Assembly: GCA_011037195.1 (NCBI GenBank)
Contig: JAAEAF010003769.1
Span: forward strand, 95,619 to 159,618
DNA length: 64,000 nucleotides
Reading direction: 5' to 3'
DNA from: Triatoma infestans
Lineage: Eukaryota > Arthropoda > Insecta > Hemiptera > Reduviidae
The stretch's first letter is position 1. The number at the start of each line of letters is the position of its first letter. Shown here in pieces: positions 48,901-59,872 of this stretch. The notes under the pieces are model-generated. The model had not been told where the DNA came from. It did no database searches and saw only the letters and a list, made by a program, of their open reading frames with translations. The translations under genes and the position numbers were made by a program.

Positions 48901-51900
48901 TGGGCTCGATCCCGGGACTTCCGCGAGAAGCTGGGAATCAGCGCACTAGCACTCAGATAATTCCTCCCCTAATTAAATTATGGTTTAAAAAGAAATCCAA
49001 TAAAATTATTTGAAATAATTGATTTCAGTGACCTTATTTAAACAAATTATTTGAAAGAATTTTTTTGTTTTTGTTTGAGGTCGCCCGATTGCATAACACA
49101 CGTCTTGGGGGGAAAAAATCCTTCATATATTGGTTGTAAGATCTACAATTCATTTGATTATTTGAAATAAAGAGTTATGAAATAAATTATTTAAAATAAT
49201 ATATAACCTACCTATAGTTTCTGTTTCACTCTGCAAATGGAGGACCAGATGTTCGAGTCGTTGTTTTTCATCAAATAAATTTGCATAATCGTTCATCGTC
49301 TTTTTTAGTTTCTTTTCAAGTAAACCCACTGCTTCTGGTGTAACTTCATGTAACAAAAATGTGGAAAACTTCAGATATTAATAACAAAAATGAAAATAAT
49401 ATTAAAGGAAAAATTACAAATCTAGTGTGAGATACTAACACTACTTTATACTTGCAACAATTTCATAGTTATAATTGACAAACAATGGAAAACAGAGACA
49501 AACAAACCATTTTCTAAAAAAAAACTTTTTTCAGGATACCTCAGGACATATATATTTCCATGAAAAAAGTTTTATTTTGTTTTCTTTTACTGAAGTAAAA
49601 AGAAGTACCAAGATTGTGTCAAATTTTAGAACATTGAGTTTTCTCCGGACATAAAATGTCACCGAATATGAAAAGATGTTTTTTTTTGCGAATGTTGTGC
49701 TTGTGAAATCATCATGAAACGAATTATCATAGGAAGCTGAAATTTGATATTCCACTTTAGATATAAAGGGTGTAACAAAAGCCTTTGTGTTTTTCACCTT
49801 ACAATTCAAAAATGGTTTGCTTAATCACCTTGCTCCTCGAAATATAGACCAACCCATCTGTGGGCCAACAATTCGATGCCTTCCGATATCTGGAGCTCCA
49901 ACGTTTTCACCTCCTACGAATTTGTAAATTTTTTACCATGTAATAAGTGGGCCATGGGCGGAATGATAGTAATCACAGGGTGCCAAATTTGGGTAGTAGT
50001 TGCGTGAAGAAGAAGCCCAAAATCAAATCTTCGATTACTAAGAACGTTTGGCATGATATATGCGGCCTTGCGTTGTCTTGTGGAAGGAGTACTTTTTTTT
50101 CAATTAACTCAAGAGGGATATTTTGCAGCCAAAAAAGGAGTGCAGCGTTCTAGCTGAGTAGAGTAGAGTTCGGATGTAATCGCACGACCTATCACGTAAT
50201 CGCCAGGAACTATCTCGAAATAAATGACGCCCTTGTAGATCCACCATACGTACAGCATCACTTTTTTCTCAAATCTTTCTCTTCGAAGGATGGTACAGCT
50301 GGTTGGCCTGATCTAGTCCATCTTGTCCATTTATTCGTAGTCGAAATAGACCCACTTTTCATCGCAAATAATAATTCGTTTGATGAAACAAAAATCACTC
50401 GAGCTTTAAAAAAGGGTTTTACAGACTTGAACTCAGCATGCTTTGGGGCGTATGATTCGGCAGCTCCTGGGAACTATGACGGCTGTCTGGTTAAGGTAGA
50501 GCACGCCTAATTCACCTGAAAGTTTTCTAGTGCTGGTACAAGAAAGCATCAATCTCTACACAGCTGTTGCAGAAGTGCTGGAAGGAGAGAGGACGTTCCA
50601 GATGAAACTTACTTTCCTCATATCACCAGAACTGTGCAGCCCATATTCTATACAGAGCCTTCCCTCTCTACTTCATTGATTTGGGAAACAGTGTTTGTGT
50701 AAACAGCCTTTTTTAAAATAATGACTTCAAAAATGATGAATTTCTACAATCAACTAAGTCATTTCTTAAATCGCATAGATCTTTCCACAAGCTGGTAGAA
50801 GCATAAACTGACTAGTAAATTACTCTTGAGGATTAAAAGTAAAATAAAACGCAGACTTTTGTTACAACCTTAAACTACTATGGGATGGATCCGATCGAAG
50901 GTTTCAATCAAATTCCATCAACAAGAAATGCAACTGCAACGAATTTTTTTCTTCGTTTTTTTTAGGGGGCGATTTTCTCGAAAGAACCTGCAACAATTTT
51001 CTTTTATAACTGCACTGAATGGAATCTAATGATAACGATTTATAAAAATTATCAGGCACGGAGACTTGAAGTCTCTTCTCTCCCTGAGCAGGATAGAATT
51101 GAGAGTCCTGACACCCATTTGATTGATATGTTTGGGAAGCTTGTAGTTTACACAAAATAGAAGGCCTTTATATCAGAATGCGACGATGAAGTTAGGGAAA
51201 CAGTGTACCACTACCTAGGTTAGTGTCTGTTTCGCCAATACTCGCTCCGCATATTTGGGAGTGCAACACTCGCACGGAATACCTTTGGGCAGTTGGAGTT
51301 TATGGTCATTTTAAAATATTGCAATCTGTTGGTAGATTGCTGGGACAGGCTTCTTCTTGGTACTTTTTTTTGTGGGGGAATAATGCTGGTTTAGGTCCCG
51401 CGCCTTCGGGCACCCATTACTATTAATAATTATTAAAATATTAATTATAATATGAATATATATTAATTATAATTATTAATGATGATAATAATAATAATAA
51501 TAATAATAAATCTATAGCTAGAATTTCAAATTAGTAGAAAATCGGATACTGTAACTACAAATTTACGAATAGGTTTCTGAGTATCGTCCTCACGCGTTGG
51601 TGAGAGGCTAGCACACTCGTCTTACTTGCGAGAATTCAGTGTTCGATTCCCGTGAGGGCAAAGTCGGTGTTAACCCAGCATCGTGATAAAAAGTGGGAGA
51701 CTACAGTTAGTAGGCCCTGGGTAGCGAGGCCAGAATTAAACGGCGTGGGAACTGCCGTTTCAAATCGCCCTCTGGCAAGCCTTGGCCCTTAATGGGCTGT
51801 TGCGCCATAGGTTTTTTTTTTTTGAGTATCAGAGATATTTTCCGTGATAGCCTGCTTCTTTTTGTGGTTTCCAAAACTGCTCCAACGATTTTCTTTAAAC

Positions 51901-54900
51901 TGGGACTGCTAACTACTTATACATAATCTTTTTTAAAAAGTAATTTACTCTCATCAATATGATACATACTATGTTCAATTGTCGTAGGAATTTCTACATC
52001 ATCAATGCTTGCCTGGCAACCATGATCTGCGTAAAATATAACTGTACATTGTGCCACTGCGTCTCTGAATTCAATTTCCTGAGCAATAAATACCAAAAAT
52101 AAAGCAAAAAAAAAGTAAAAAAAAAAATAAGAATTTTTACAAAATATTACAAATTTAATTGTGAAGATCTAAAAAAATCTAAAATTTAAGTTAAATCTAA
52201 TGTTAAACTAAAGTTAAATCTAAAAATTTAATTATATCAAAATCAGGAATATGGAAGGAAAAGGGACCACTTAAATGTCGGAGACCCTATGGTCAATATT
52301 TAGATTCTTGAAGGATTTTCTAGAAGTAAAAATCAGCTAAGACCGGAACACTGAACTTCTTGCATACATAAGTTTGAAACGTAGAAAGTACCGTTAGCTT
52401 TTGAGCATTAAGAATGGGAAAGTTGTAATTTTGCCGAAGGTCAGTATACTTTTGTTGATGCCAAATAGATAGTCCCTATATATTTCCTTTCAACGAAATA
52501 TGTCTTTTTGTTTCTAGAGGGATTTTTGACAGTGTGCCAAGTGACTGACTACTTCATGGTACAGAGACCCTGTTTTCTTTTCAAACTGTATACACATTCC
52601 AATAGTGTTTTGCCTATGGGTAGCACCTCATATCGTCTGCAGGTCTTTAAAGTAAGACAGGTAGAGAGATAGAAGCGAGGTCTTGGATAAAACTTATTTT
52701 TATATTTGTTAACCAGTAACTTTTCCTTAAGCCAATAAGGAAAAAGCATTTGGTAAATAAGGAATTATACCAGATGATCAACCAGGGCGATAAAGCAGAA
52801 TAACCAATATCAGATGATACAATTACCGTTTATTGCAGAAGATGTTTATGGGTTGCAGGAAAGGGTTCACGGACGTATAAAGTTGTTACTTAAAACTATT
52901 AATATAGTTACCTGTTTACCCTTATATTTCTTTAACTCACGAGAAAGTTCTGATGTCACATGTTCTGAGTGCTGCCATTTTTCAGTAAGATCCAGTTTTT
53001 CATTATTCTGAAAAAATGTATAAATATTACCGCGAATTTTCAGAAGTAAATAAAATTTGTAATAATGTTTTTATTTCAAATTCGGTCCACAAATGAACTT
53101 TGAAAAAAGGAAAAAAAATTAACACATACCAGCCTAACTATGGCTTCCTGTAATTCTGCAACATGCTGTTTCAATTGGGTATTTTGTTGAACTGCTCTTG
53201 TTGCAGCAACTCTATCATTTTCCATTGCAGCTTGAAGTTTACGAGCATCTGGAACTTCTAATCTCTCTAACGATAGTTCCGTTTCGTTCAACCTTATAGT
53301 TGTTTCATCAAGCGCAGCATTCAGACGTATAACATCCTCGTTCTAAAATAAAATAAACATTCTCAATTAGTACAAAAGTGGAATTATTTAAATTCTGGTA
53401 TCCTAAAATAACTAGGTCAAATTTAATTCGGCTGATATGATGTAATTACCTTTTCGTTAAGTAATTTAGTAAGTTCGGTAACTCTAGAATTGGCCTCCTT
53501 AAGTTCCTGATTAAGTTTAGCGTTAGTTTCAGTAAGTGATGGTCCTGCTTGATGCTCCTTTTGCACTTTCTTTTCTAATTCACTTATATGTTTTACCAAA
53601 CTCTCCTCACGAGTCAGCAACTGATTCTTTGATACTAGACAACTCTCATACTAATGAACAAAATTTAAAACCAATAGGTTAGGTATTAGCTCAGTGGTAT
53701 TGTGCTGGACTTCCACGCGGATGTTCCAGGTTCGAATCCAGCAGTACTGTCCTTAGATTTTCTCTTCCAAGAGCTCTATAGCTCACTGTTCGGTGATGGG
53801 CGTATTGTCTGTAGAGAACATTGCGCGAAGGCTACATTTAGAAGGTCGGGGGACACAATAGATCTTTCAATTCGCAGTGCACACTATTCCCTAAAAGAAT
53901 CTAATCCCATTTCATTTACTTCATAAACATAAATAAAATAAAGTGGACAGAGTATCATTACTCTGGATCTGTTTTCTTAACAATTTCTTTTTTGTGTATT
54001 TTTTAATTTAAGGCGCGTCAACATCTATGGTCTTTGCGCCGGGAGCCTTCTCAGTGCACTGCCGGTTTCCGGATAGTGAGCAGTAGAGGCTCTTGGAAGA
54101 GAAAATCTAGCTTTTCTTTTTACCCTTCAAAACTTATTACTGAAAATTTATTAAAATTCTCAAACTTATGACTGAAAAATTATAGTAATTTTGTACCTGT
54201 TGATTGATGAGTTGAATTTGTGAATTTAGTGTTTCAATGTACTGCTGATACTGACTAATTGTATCAGATTTCTCTTTTGCCATTTTTGTTAGTTCATCAT
54301 TTAACCGGGTACATTCTTTTTCTAAATCTTCTACTTTCGTGACATCAGCTTTTGTAGGGATGCTGCCCCCACCTAACTAAAAAAAAAAAAAAAAATTCTT
54401 AATTTACAATAAATTTGCAAAGTTTATATCTAAATTGATAAATACCTGTGCTAATTTCATTTCCGCCATTGATAGTTGCTTATCTTTTTCGTCCATTTGC
54501 TTCTTCAAATCTTGATTTTGGTTAGAAATCTGTTCAATTTTTTGTTTCAAAAAATTTATTTCTTCCTTTGCATCGATAACTTCTTTCCTATCAACAAAAT
54601 ATTTTCAACTTGAAGAGTAAAAATTTGTATTTCTAAAAAAAAAAACTCAATATCTAAAGAATATTTTAAGTTTTAATAGTAGGAATGAAGAAGAATATTG
54701 AACTGTTATGATATAAATATACAGTAACACATTTGTATATTGTTCAAATCAATGTTTATAACTCTTCCTGCCAATGTATGTATGGGTGATCTTGGAAATT
54801 GATTTTTCATTCTGAGATTACGAATAAATGTCTTATGTCATCTGAGTAAGAAAAAGTAAATCCAACTCCTAAATTCACAAACCTTACTGAATGTACTTCA

Positions 54901-57900
54901 GTTTTCGCAATATTTTTTTCTAAACTGTTCCAACTTTTTAAAAAAAAATCTGGTGTGAAACACTCACGCAACTTTCTCTTACTCCAGTTTTCAAAATTGT
55001 AATTTACAAATTTTATAGTTTGTGTATCAAATTTGATGAAATTCGTTGGAGTTCGTCGAAAACTAAAAAAAAGTTCAGGAAAAGCGCACTTCCGGTTTAC
55101 TTATTTTCTTGAAACTAGGAATTTTGCCAATCTATTTATTTCTAATTAATTTTGTTTAGATGATAGAATTGTATAATCAACTATGATAGCACTTTAGATA
55201 AAAACATAATCCCACCCCTCCCCCCTAAAAGTGCCCTTAAATGAATTTTACCAGAGAAATGTTTTAAATAAAAGTTGTAGATCTTTGTGTGTTTAGTACG
55301 ATGTTTCAAGAAAATCGTCGGAGCCATTTTTGAGAAAATTCCAAGAAAGTAAAAAAATACTAGAAAACTGAAAAATACTTTTCAGTAAAAACGCACTTCC
55401 GGTGATCTGATTTTCTTCAAACTCGGAATTTCAACAACATATTTAATTTTAATTAATATTATGTAGCTAATAGAATTGTGAAACTAATATAGCGCTTTAG
55501 AGGACAATCCACCCACACCCTCCCCTACAAGTGCCCTGAAATGCATTTTCCCAGAAAAATTTTCAAATAAAAATTGCAGTTCTTTGTATTTATAGTAGAT
55601 ATACTAAGTTTAAAGAAAATCGTTGGAGCCATTTTGGAACAAATCGTAAAAAAGTGAAAAAACTACTTAGTAAAGTGGTACTTGCGGTTGAGGATTTTGA
55701 TCGCTGATCTACGGTCAGATCCCATGGCGATACCTAAACGGAATATCAAGTTTGAACTTTCTACGATTTTTCGTTTTTGAGCTATGCTGTTCACATACAT
55801 ACATACACACACAGAGACCATTTGCTAAAAACCACTTATTGGGACTCAGGGGACCTCAAAACGGATATTTCCAATGAAAACTCGGTATCGAAAATTTGAC
55901 ACGATTACAATACTTCTTACTAGGAGTAAGAGAAAGTAAAAAGGAATTGTTAGATGTGTTCTATCAAATTTATTGATAACATTTTTTTCGGTGAACTGTT
56001 TATAATGGATTATGTGATATGAGCTACCCTAATGGAATGTATCATTCCATATAATATGCGTACAACCATCTATATAATATTAAATGCAACTATGAATACA
56101 GCGAAAATTCAGAGTGTGAAGAAAACGATTAGCCATAAGTTAAATAGCACTTCAATTTTTTCGGTTTTTCTCAAAAAAACTACTCCTATATTTTCTTTAA
56201 ACTTTATACGATACTATATAAATAAATTTAGACGCTTTTTGCGACTCTATTACCAGAATATTCCCCTTTTTTAAGTTTTTTCGGAAAATTAATTTTATGG
56301 TGATTTGTGGCTTTTCTCTGGGGGGTCATTTTATTATTTAGCCATTCAACTATTGAGAACAGTTACATTTGATGTAAAATTTTCAATATCTGAAAACAAA
56401 ATGTCCAGAAGAACTAAAGTCAAGTAAGTATTTCTCGGAGATGTTTTAATATTTTTGAGAATACAACATTAAAACATTAAAAACGCTGAACATTTAAGCA
56501 TAAATCAAAACAAAAACAATTTTGTTAAATTTAAGTTTAATAAATATATCAACACGCAAGAGATTAATCCTCTTTTATTTATTTACATATGAAACCATTG
56601 CAAACTTATTTAGTTAATTACCTATGCAAATCAGTTGTTGCTATAGCCCCAGCAAGATTATGTTCAAGTTTCTTCAGAATAGTATTATGCTGTTCCCTTG
56701 CCTCATATATTTCAGAAAGATCTTTTGTTAAATTTCCCACACGCTCTTCAGACGATTTCAGTCTGGCACTCAAATCCTCAATTTTATCTTGAAGTAAGGT
56801 TTATAAATTAACATCATACAGAAACTGATAATCTTAAAGTTTACATTATGACACTTTCTAATTTTTTTCAAAGAAAAAATACCTAATAAAATATTGGTAT
56901 ATAACCATATTTAACAAAAGTGACACTCGTTCATTTTTACTGTTTATTATATATCGACTTACGACGGGTGATTAGTGTTCGGGTGATTGCAGCTTTCGCC
57001 AGATAATTAGCATTTTTTTGAACAACAAACTTGAAACATTGATCGGAACACATCAAACTATTATAAATATTATGCTATTCATTATTTTACAAACATTTGG
57101 AATTTGGTTTATGCCCTGTGTCAGAACGCAAGAGCATCGTAAAGTGGATACATTAGTAAAAAAAAAAAAAAAGTTATAATAAAATAAAATTAGTAAGAAA
57201 ATAAATAACCAATCACTAACTTTTGTCAATGCTTTGCTCTTCTGTTATTTTAGTCAAATGTTGTTGAAGTTCAGATTTTTCACTAACAAGTATTTCAATT
57301 GTCTTTAAATGTAATTGTACTTTTTCCTCTAAAGGCATTTGTTGGCTTCTCAAGTTATATATCTCCTGTTCCAGTTTCTTAATTTCATTTTCAAAGAAAA
57401 CCACTTTCTCATTCTAAAAAAAAAAATATTTACATCAACAGGAAAATAAATATCTAATAAAAATACAATTACTATTAATCGCGACGAGAATTACTTTAAG
57501 TACAGTATCATTCTGAGAACAAAACCGCATTAATTAAATGAAACCCAGAGCGCTTTATGATGGGAGTTAATTAAAATTACAGTGTGTTTATCGTTTAAAA
57601 ATTTTATCAGTAAAAAGAAATATATAACTGTCACTTACTCCCGACTGCTTATCTTCATCTGAAGTGCCAATTTTTGGCCTAGGCATTTGTTTGGAAGAAT
57701 ACTCAGATTCCTCAATATAAAATTATTCTAATGAATTCGCCAAGAAGAGCTATAAGGAGTATTAGGAAAGGCAATGAGTTTCGGAGGAAATAAAAATAGT
57801 TGGGAAGTTTCTCATATATATATATATATATAGATTTGCCAAAGTAGAGAACAGTAATTTAGGAACAGGTTTGTTTCAACTTATTTTTATATCGTTGTAA

Positions 57901-59872
57901 CGTGACAAGGATGCTCTCAGATTATGAGTTTCACTTTGCTCGACCGGGCAGGAGCTTGGATCATCTGAGTCTTTACTTTTCTACTTTAGTAGGTTCTTAC
58001 AAGCAAAACAAGCTATGATATTGGTGAGAACTTGATGTGCTGAAATGTCTTATGGTCCTTATAGGGTTATGCGAAATGGGTAATGAAAGAAACAAGATAA
58101 CGCTAATATTCATTTCAGATAGCGAAGAGATTATTTAAGGAAGGGTTGAAGAATGCAATAGCGAAAAATAGCAATACTAACTACTAAAGATAACCGGTTA
58201 TTTGTTTTGGATCGCTTACTCTACGATAGGGTTTATGTACTTTTTTACTTAATGGCCTAAACATCATTAGAACATCATATCACCAGAATGGTATGTAAAG
58301 AAAGCCTACGTTTAATTAGAAAAGAATGACACCTTTCTTGGGCTAAGGTGCGCTGTGGCATCCTATACAACGAAAATTTGATAGCTTAGCCAAAGAAGCA
58401 ACATTAATGGCAGCTCTATAGAAATCCATCTGATGCCAATCGAGTTTAAGGCATGGATTCGAACAGAAATAAACGACAAATGGTAAGATCAATATGGGCC
58501 CTCTGAGAAAGGAAGATTTCATAAAAGTATTTTTCCTTTGGTGAACCATAATTATGATTTAAATCTAATAAGGTGAGTAAACGAATAGCCAGCCTTATTT
58601 AGTGGGTTGCATTCCAATCATTATATATACAAGTCTTACTTATATAAGATTGGTCACCAACAATCTCCTTACTGCTCAGTAGCTGAAATTTGGAATACAT
58701 AGTCTGAAATATCCTCGTTATGTAAACGATAGAAATACTTTGCTGAAGAATATTAAAGATAATACCATACATCCAGTTACTTTTGAAAGAATTATTTCAT
58801 CAAGGAACTTAGAAGTATAAAAAGCGGTGTTTCGATTTATGAAGGCATACCGGTATTCATAACCAAATTTATGTTATCAGGTAAATAGAGTAATGATGAA
58901 GTGCATTACTGACAAATAATGATAGAGTAGCTGGCTTATAGCGACAAGCAATAACACTAGAAAAAAAAAGCCTAAACCAGAGTGCAATTTATTGAATATT
59001 ATAATCTATTATCTTAAATGGTGACGTGATGTGATATCCGTGTAACCAACCAAAAAATGTAAGCTGGGTCGAACCTGAACCCAAACACAACTGTTTGTTC
59101 TTTCATTTACTCTAATCTTTTTGGATCAACAGCTACCGACTTAACTTAAAGTGAATTTGAAAGCTTTATATAATCAAAAAACACCACAGAAAACTAAAAT
59201 AATGAATGTACAATCAGAAACCAAACTTACCGATTCCAGAAGCTTTTTTACTAATTCTTCTTTCATAGGAATGTCACTGTTCAATTGACTTTCTAGAATT
59301 CTCTTCAAACCTACGTCGTCTGATCTGCTGCTTCTACTTGAGGAAGAATAATCATGATCTTTCAAATGGTCAGCTGCATTATAAACATTGTAAATAGGTG
59401 AAGGCGACATGTCACCTACATTCACGTCACATCTCTCAGAATGATCGGGTGTGGTTAGCTGAGGAGATGGTCTAAAGCTATCGAAAAACTGTTCCGCAGG
59501 TGAATTATCCTTACTGAAGGTAAAGTAACCTACAGCATCCTTGTTATCACTGACAGTATTATTCGAGCCACTTTCCGAATGACCATTTTTCAAATGTTCA
59601 TTTGAAGTGATTTTCTGATCGGGGTTAAATTCTTCTGATGTCGTACTACTATTCTGATGAGGATTGTTCTTTGGAGATGGGCTTGACTTTCCATCTTTAG
59701 TTTTTTTTTGATATTTCTGTAACTGGAACAAATAACCAAATAGTATGTGATGTTTATTTACCTTTTAAACCAAAATTTATAGTACAATATAATCAAAACA
59801 ATTCTAATTGGTATTACAACTTACCAACAATCTCCCAGCTGCTCTCTTTTCAGCTTTACTTTGTTCATCCAT
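45913..59872 (-). CDS. GOLGA2: Golgin subfamily A member 2 / GM130 (cis-Golgi tether), 14 proposed exons
   Basis: Exons in transcript order: 59825-59872, 59231-59722, 57639-57710, 57221-57413, 56622-56787, 54446-54587, 54197-54376, 53450-53650, 53130-53342, 52912-53007, 51949-52078, 49212-49343, 46441-46632, 45913-46061; 2406 nt, about 801 residues, phases closing. GM130 is a long coiled-coil golgin on cis-Golgi membranes; its N-terminus binds p115 and its C-terminus binds GRASP65. Visible here: a basic N-terminus (MDEQSKAEKRAAGR, QKYQKKTK), a Ser/Asn-rich acidic region (residues 17-180), a coiled coil (about 205-600), and strong GM130 signatures ENDRVAATRAVQQNTQLKQ, EKQRLEHLVLHLQSETETIG, EYVTLYQNQRSLLQERA. 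The last residues, CSGKLITI, end in a hydrophobic residue as expected for the GRASP65 PDZ ligand. Exons 3 and 11 rest on phase and splice sites only. Exon 4 uses a GTTAGT donor. Confidence 0.9.
48780..48970 (-). mobile_element. SINE family A, in GOLGA2 intron 12
   Basis: On the minus strand, GAATTATCTGAGTGCTAGTG (A-box-like) and GGGATCGAGCCCAGTGC (B-box-like) precede the family body ending in ATAGATGTTGACGGCCC. It is diverged. Confidence 0.65.
49500..49764 (+). repeat. Dispersed repeat family C, two abutting fragments
   Basis: TTTTCTAAAAAAAAACTTTT and CATGAAAAAAGTTTT are followed by a reverse part with ACCAAGATTGTGTCAAATTT, TTGAGTTTTCTCCGGAC and GATATTCCACTTTAGATATA. A mariner element begins exactly where this copy stops. 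Confidence 0.5.
49766..50872 (-). mobile_element. Mariner-like DNA transposon, inactive
   Basis: The terminal inverted repeats are visible: AAGGGTGTAACAAAAGCCTT at the left and the complement of CAGACTTTTGTTACAACCTT at the right, 1.1 kb apart, with TA at or near each end. The minus strand reads transposase fragments: ICDEKWVYFD (first catalytic Asp region), EIVPGDYVIGRAITSELYST, VLLPQDNARPH (second Asp), then YPNLAPCDYYHS, where the family's PDLAP has become PNLAP, so the third catalytic Asp is lost. Stops and frameshifts are present as well. It is in GOLGA2 intron 11. Confidence 0.85.
51190..51520 (+). repeat. Shared repeat E copy 2 with TAA-rich tail
   Basis: The left part matches 45290-45490. 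It continues to GGTTTAGGTCCCGCGCCTTC and GGGCACCCATTACTATTAAT, and then an (ATA)n microsatellite at 51483-51510. The GGGTGCC-plus-TTA-run pattern recurs at 15253-15300, which suggests the 3' end of the same kind of retroelement. Confidence 0.45.
51585..51825 (+). mobile_element. tRNA-derived SINE family B, complete
   Basis: The tRNA-like head carries GTTGGTGAGAGGCTAGCACA (A box) and a B box TGTTCGATTCC at 51640-51650. The body includes GTGGGAGACTACAGTTAGTA, AAACGGCGTGGGAACTGCCG and CCCTTAATGGGCTGTTGCGC, and ends in a T run. The same body occurs at 31165-31295. It is in GOLGA2 intron 11. Confidence 0.75.
51826..51870 (-). repeat. Foldback element, end fragment
   Basis: TATCAGAGATATTTTCCGTG and ATAGCCTGCTTCTTTTTGTG match the outer end of copy B. 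It then runs into family C interior text (CTGCTCCAACGATTTTC). It directly follows the T run of the SINE. Confidence 0.6.
53685..53935 (+). mobile_element. tRNA-derived SINE family A, best copy
   Basis: The head GGTATTAGCTCAGTGGTATT has a near-consensus A box and GGTTCGAATCC at 53729-53739 is a perfect B box. The body follows (TTTTCTCTTCCAAGAGCTCT, TCGGTGATGGGCGTATTG). It lies in the 546-nt GOLGA2 intron 7, which also holds a reverse fragment of the same family at 54010-54118. Confidence 0.8.
54010..54118 (-). mobile_element. SINE family A, reverse body fragment
   Basis: AAGGCGCGTCAACATCTATG, GGGAGCCTTCTCAGTGCACT and GAGGCTCTTGGAAGAGAAAA are the reverse of the family body. It shares the intron with the forward copy at 53685-53935. 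Confidence 0.65.
54935..55945 (+). repeat. Dispersed repeat family C, reference copy (about 1 kb)
   Basis: The copy begins with TCTGGTGTGAAACACTCACG and CAACTTTCTCTTACTCC and ends with CACGATTACAATACTTCTTA and CTAGGAGTAAGAGAAAGTAA, so ACTTTCTCTTACTCC is inverted near both ends. Inside are two related sub-repeats with ACTTCCGGT, a TCGGAGCCATTTTTGAGAAA-like phrase and GTGCCCTTAAATGAATTTT, then a CA-rich tract and AAAAACCACTT. No protein is encoded. It is in GOLGA2 intron 5. Confidence 0.75.
57812..57832. repeat. TA microsatellite
   Basis: A short (TA)n run lies in GOLGA2 intron 2. The intron (57711-59230) otherwise shows no recognised element. Confidence 0.7.

Noticed and set aside
49947..50153. 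68-codon plus-strand open frame
   Set aside because: It lies antisense in the mariner transposase remnant and has no support.
50904..51155. Possible missing GOLGA2 exon
   Set aside because: The peptide (QASQTYQSNGCQDSQFYP and so on) is not coiled-coil or golgin-like, and no phase-compatible splice pair was convincing.
53685..53760. Functional tRNA gene
   Set aside because: The A and B boxes are tRNA-like, but the following body is repeated at several places, so it is a SINE head; the same applies to 51585.
59174..59230. C-terminal extension of the 185-codon open frame past the GOLGA2 exon 2 donor
   Set aside because: The coding part stops at the GTAAGT donor at 59230; the extra residues are intron read-through.
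9545..59872. Functional Golgi gene cluster (VPS52 plus GM130)
   Set aside because: The two Golgi genes are separated by unrelated genes and are on the same strand by chance; no evidence of co-regulation.
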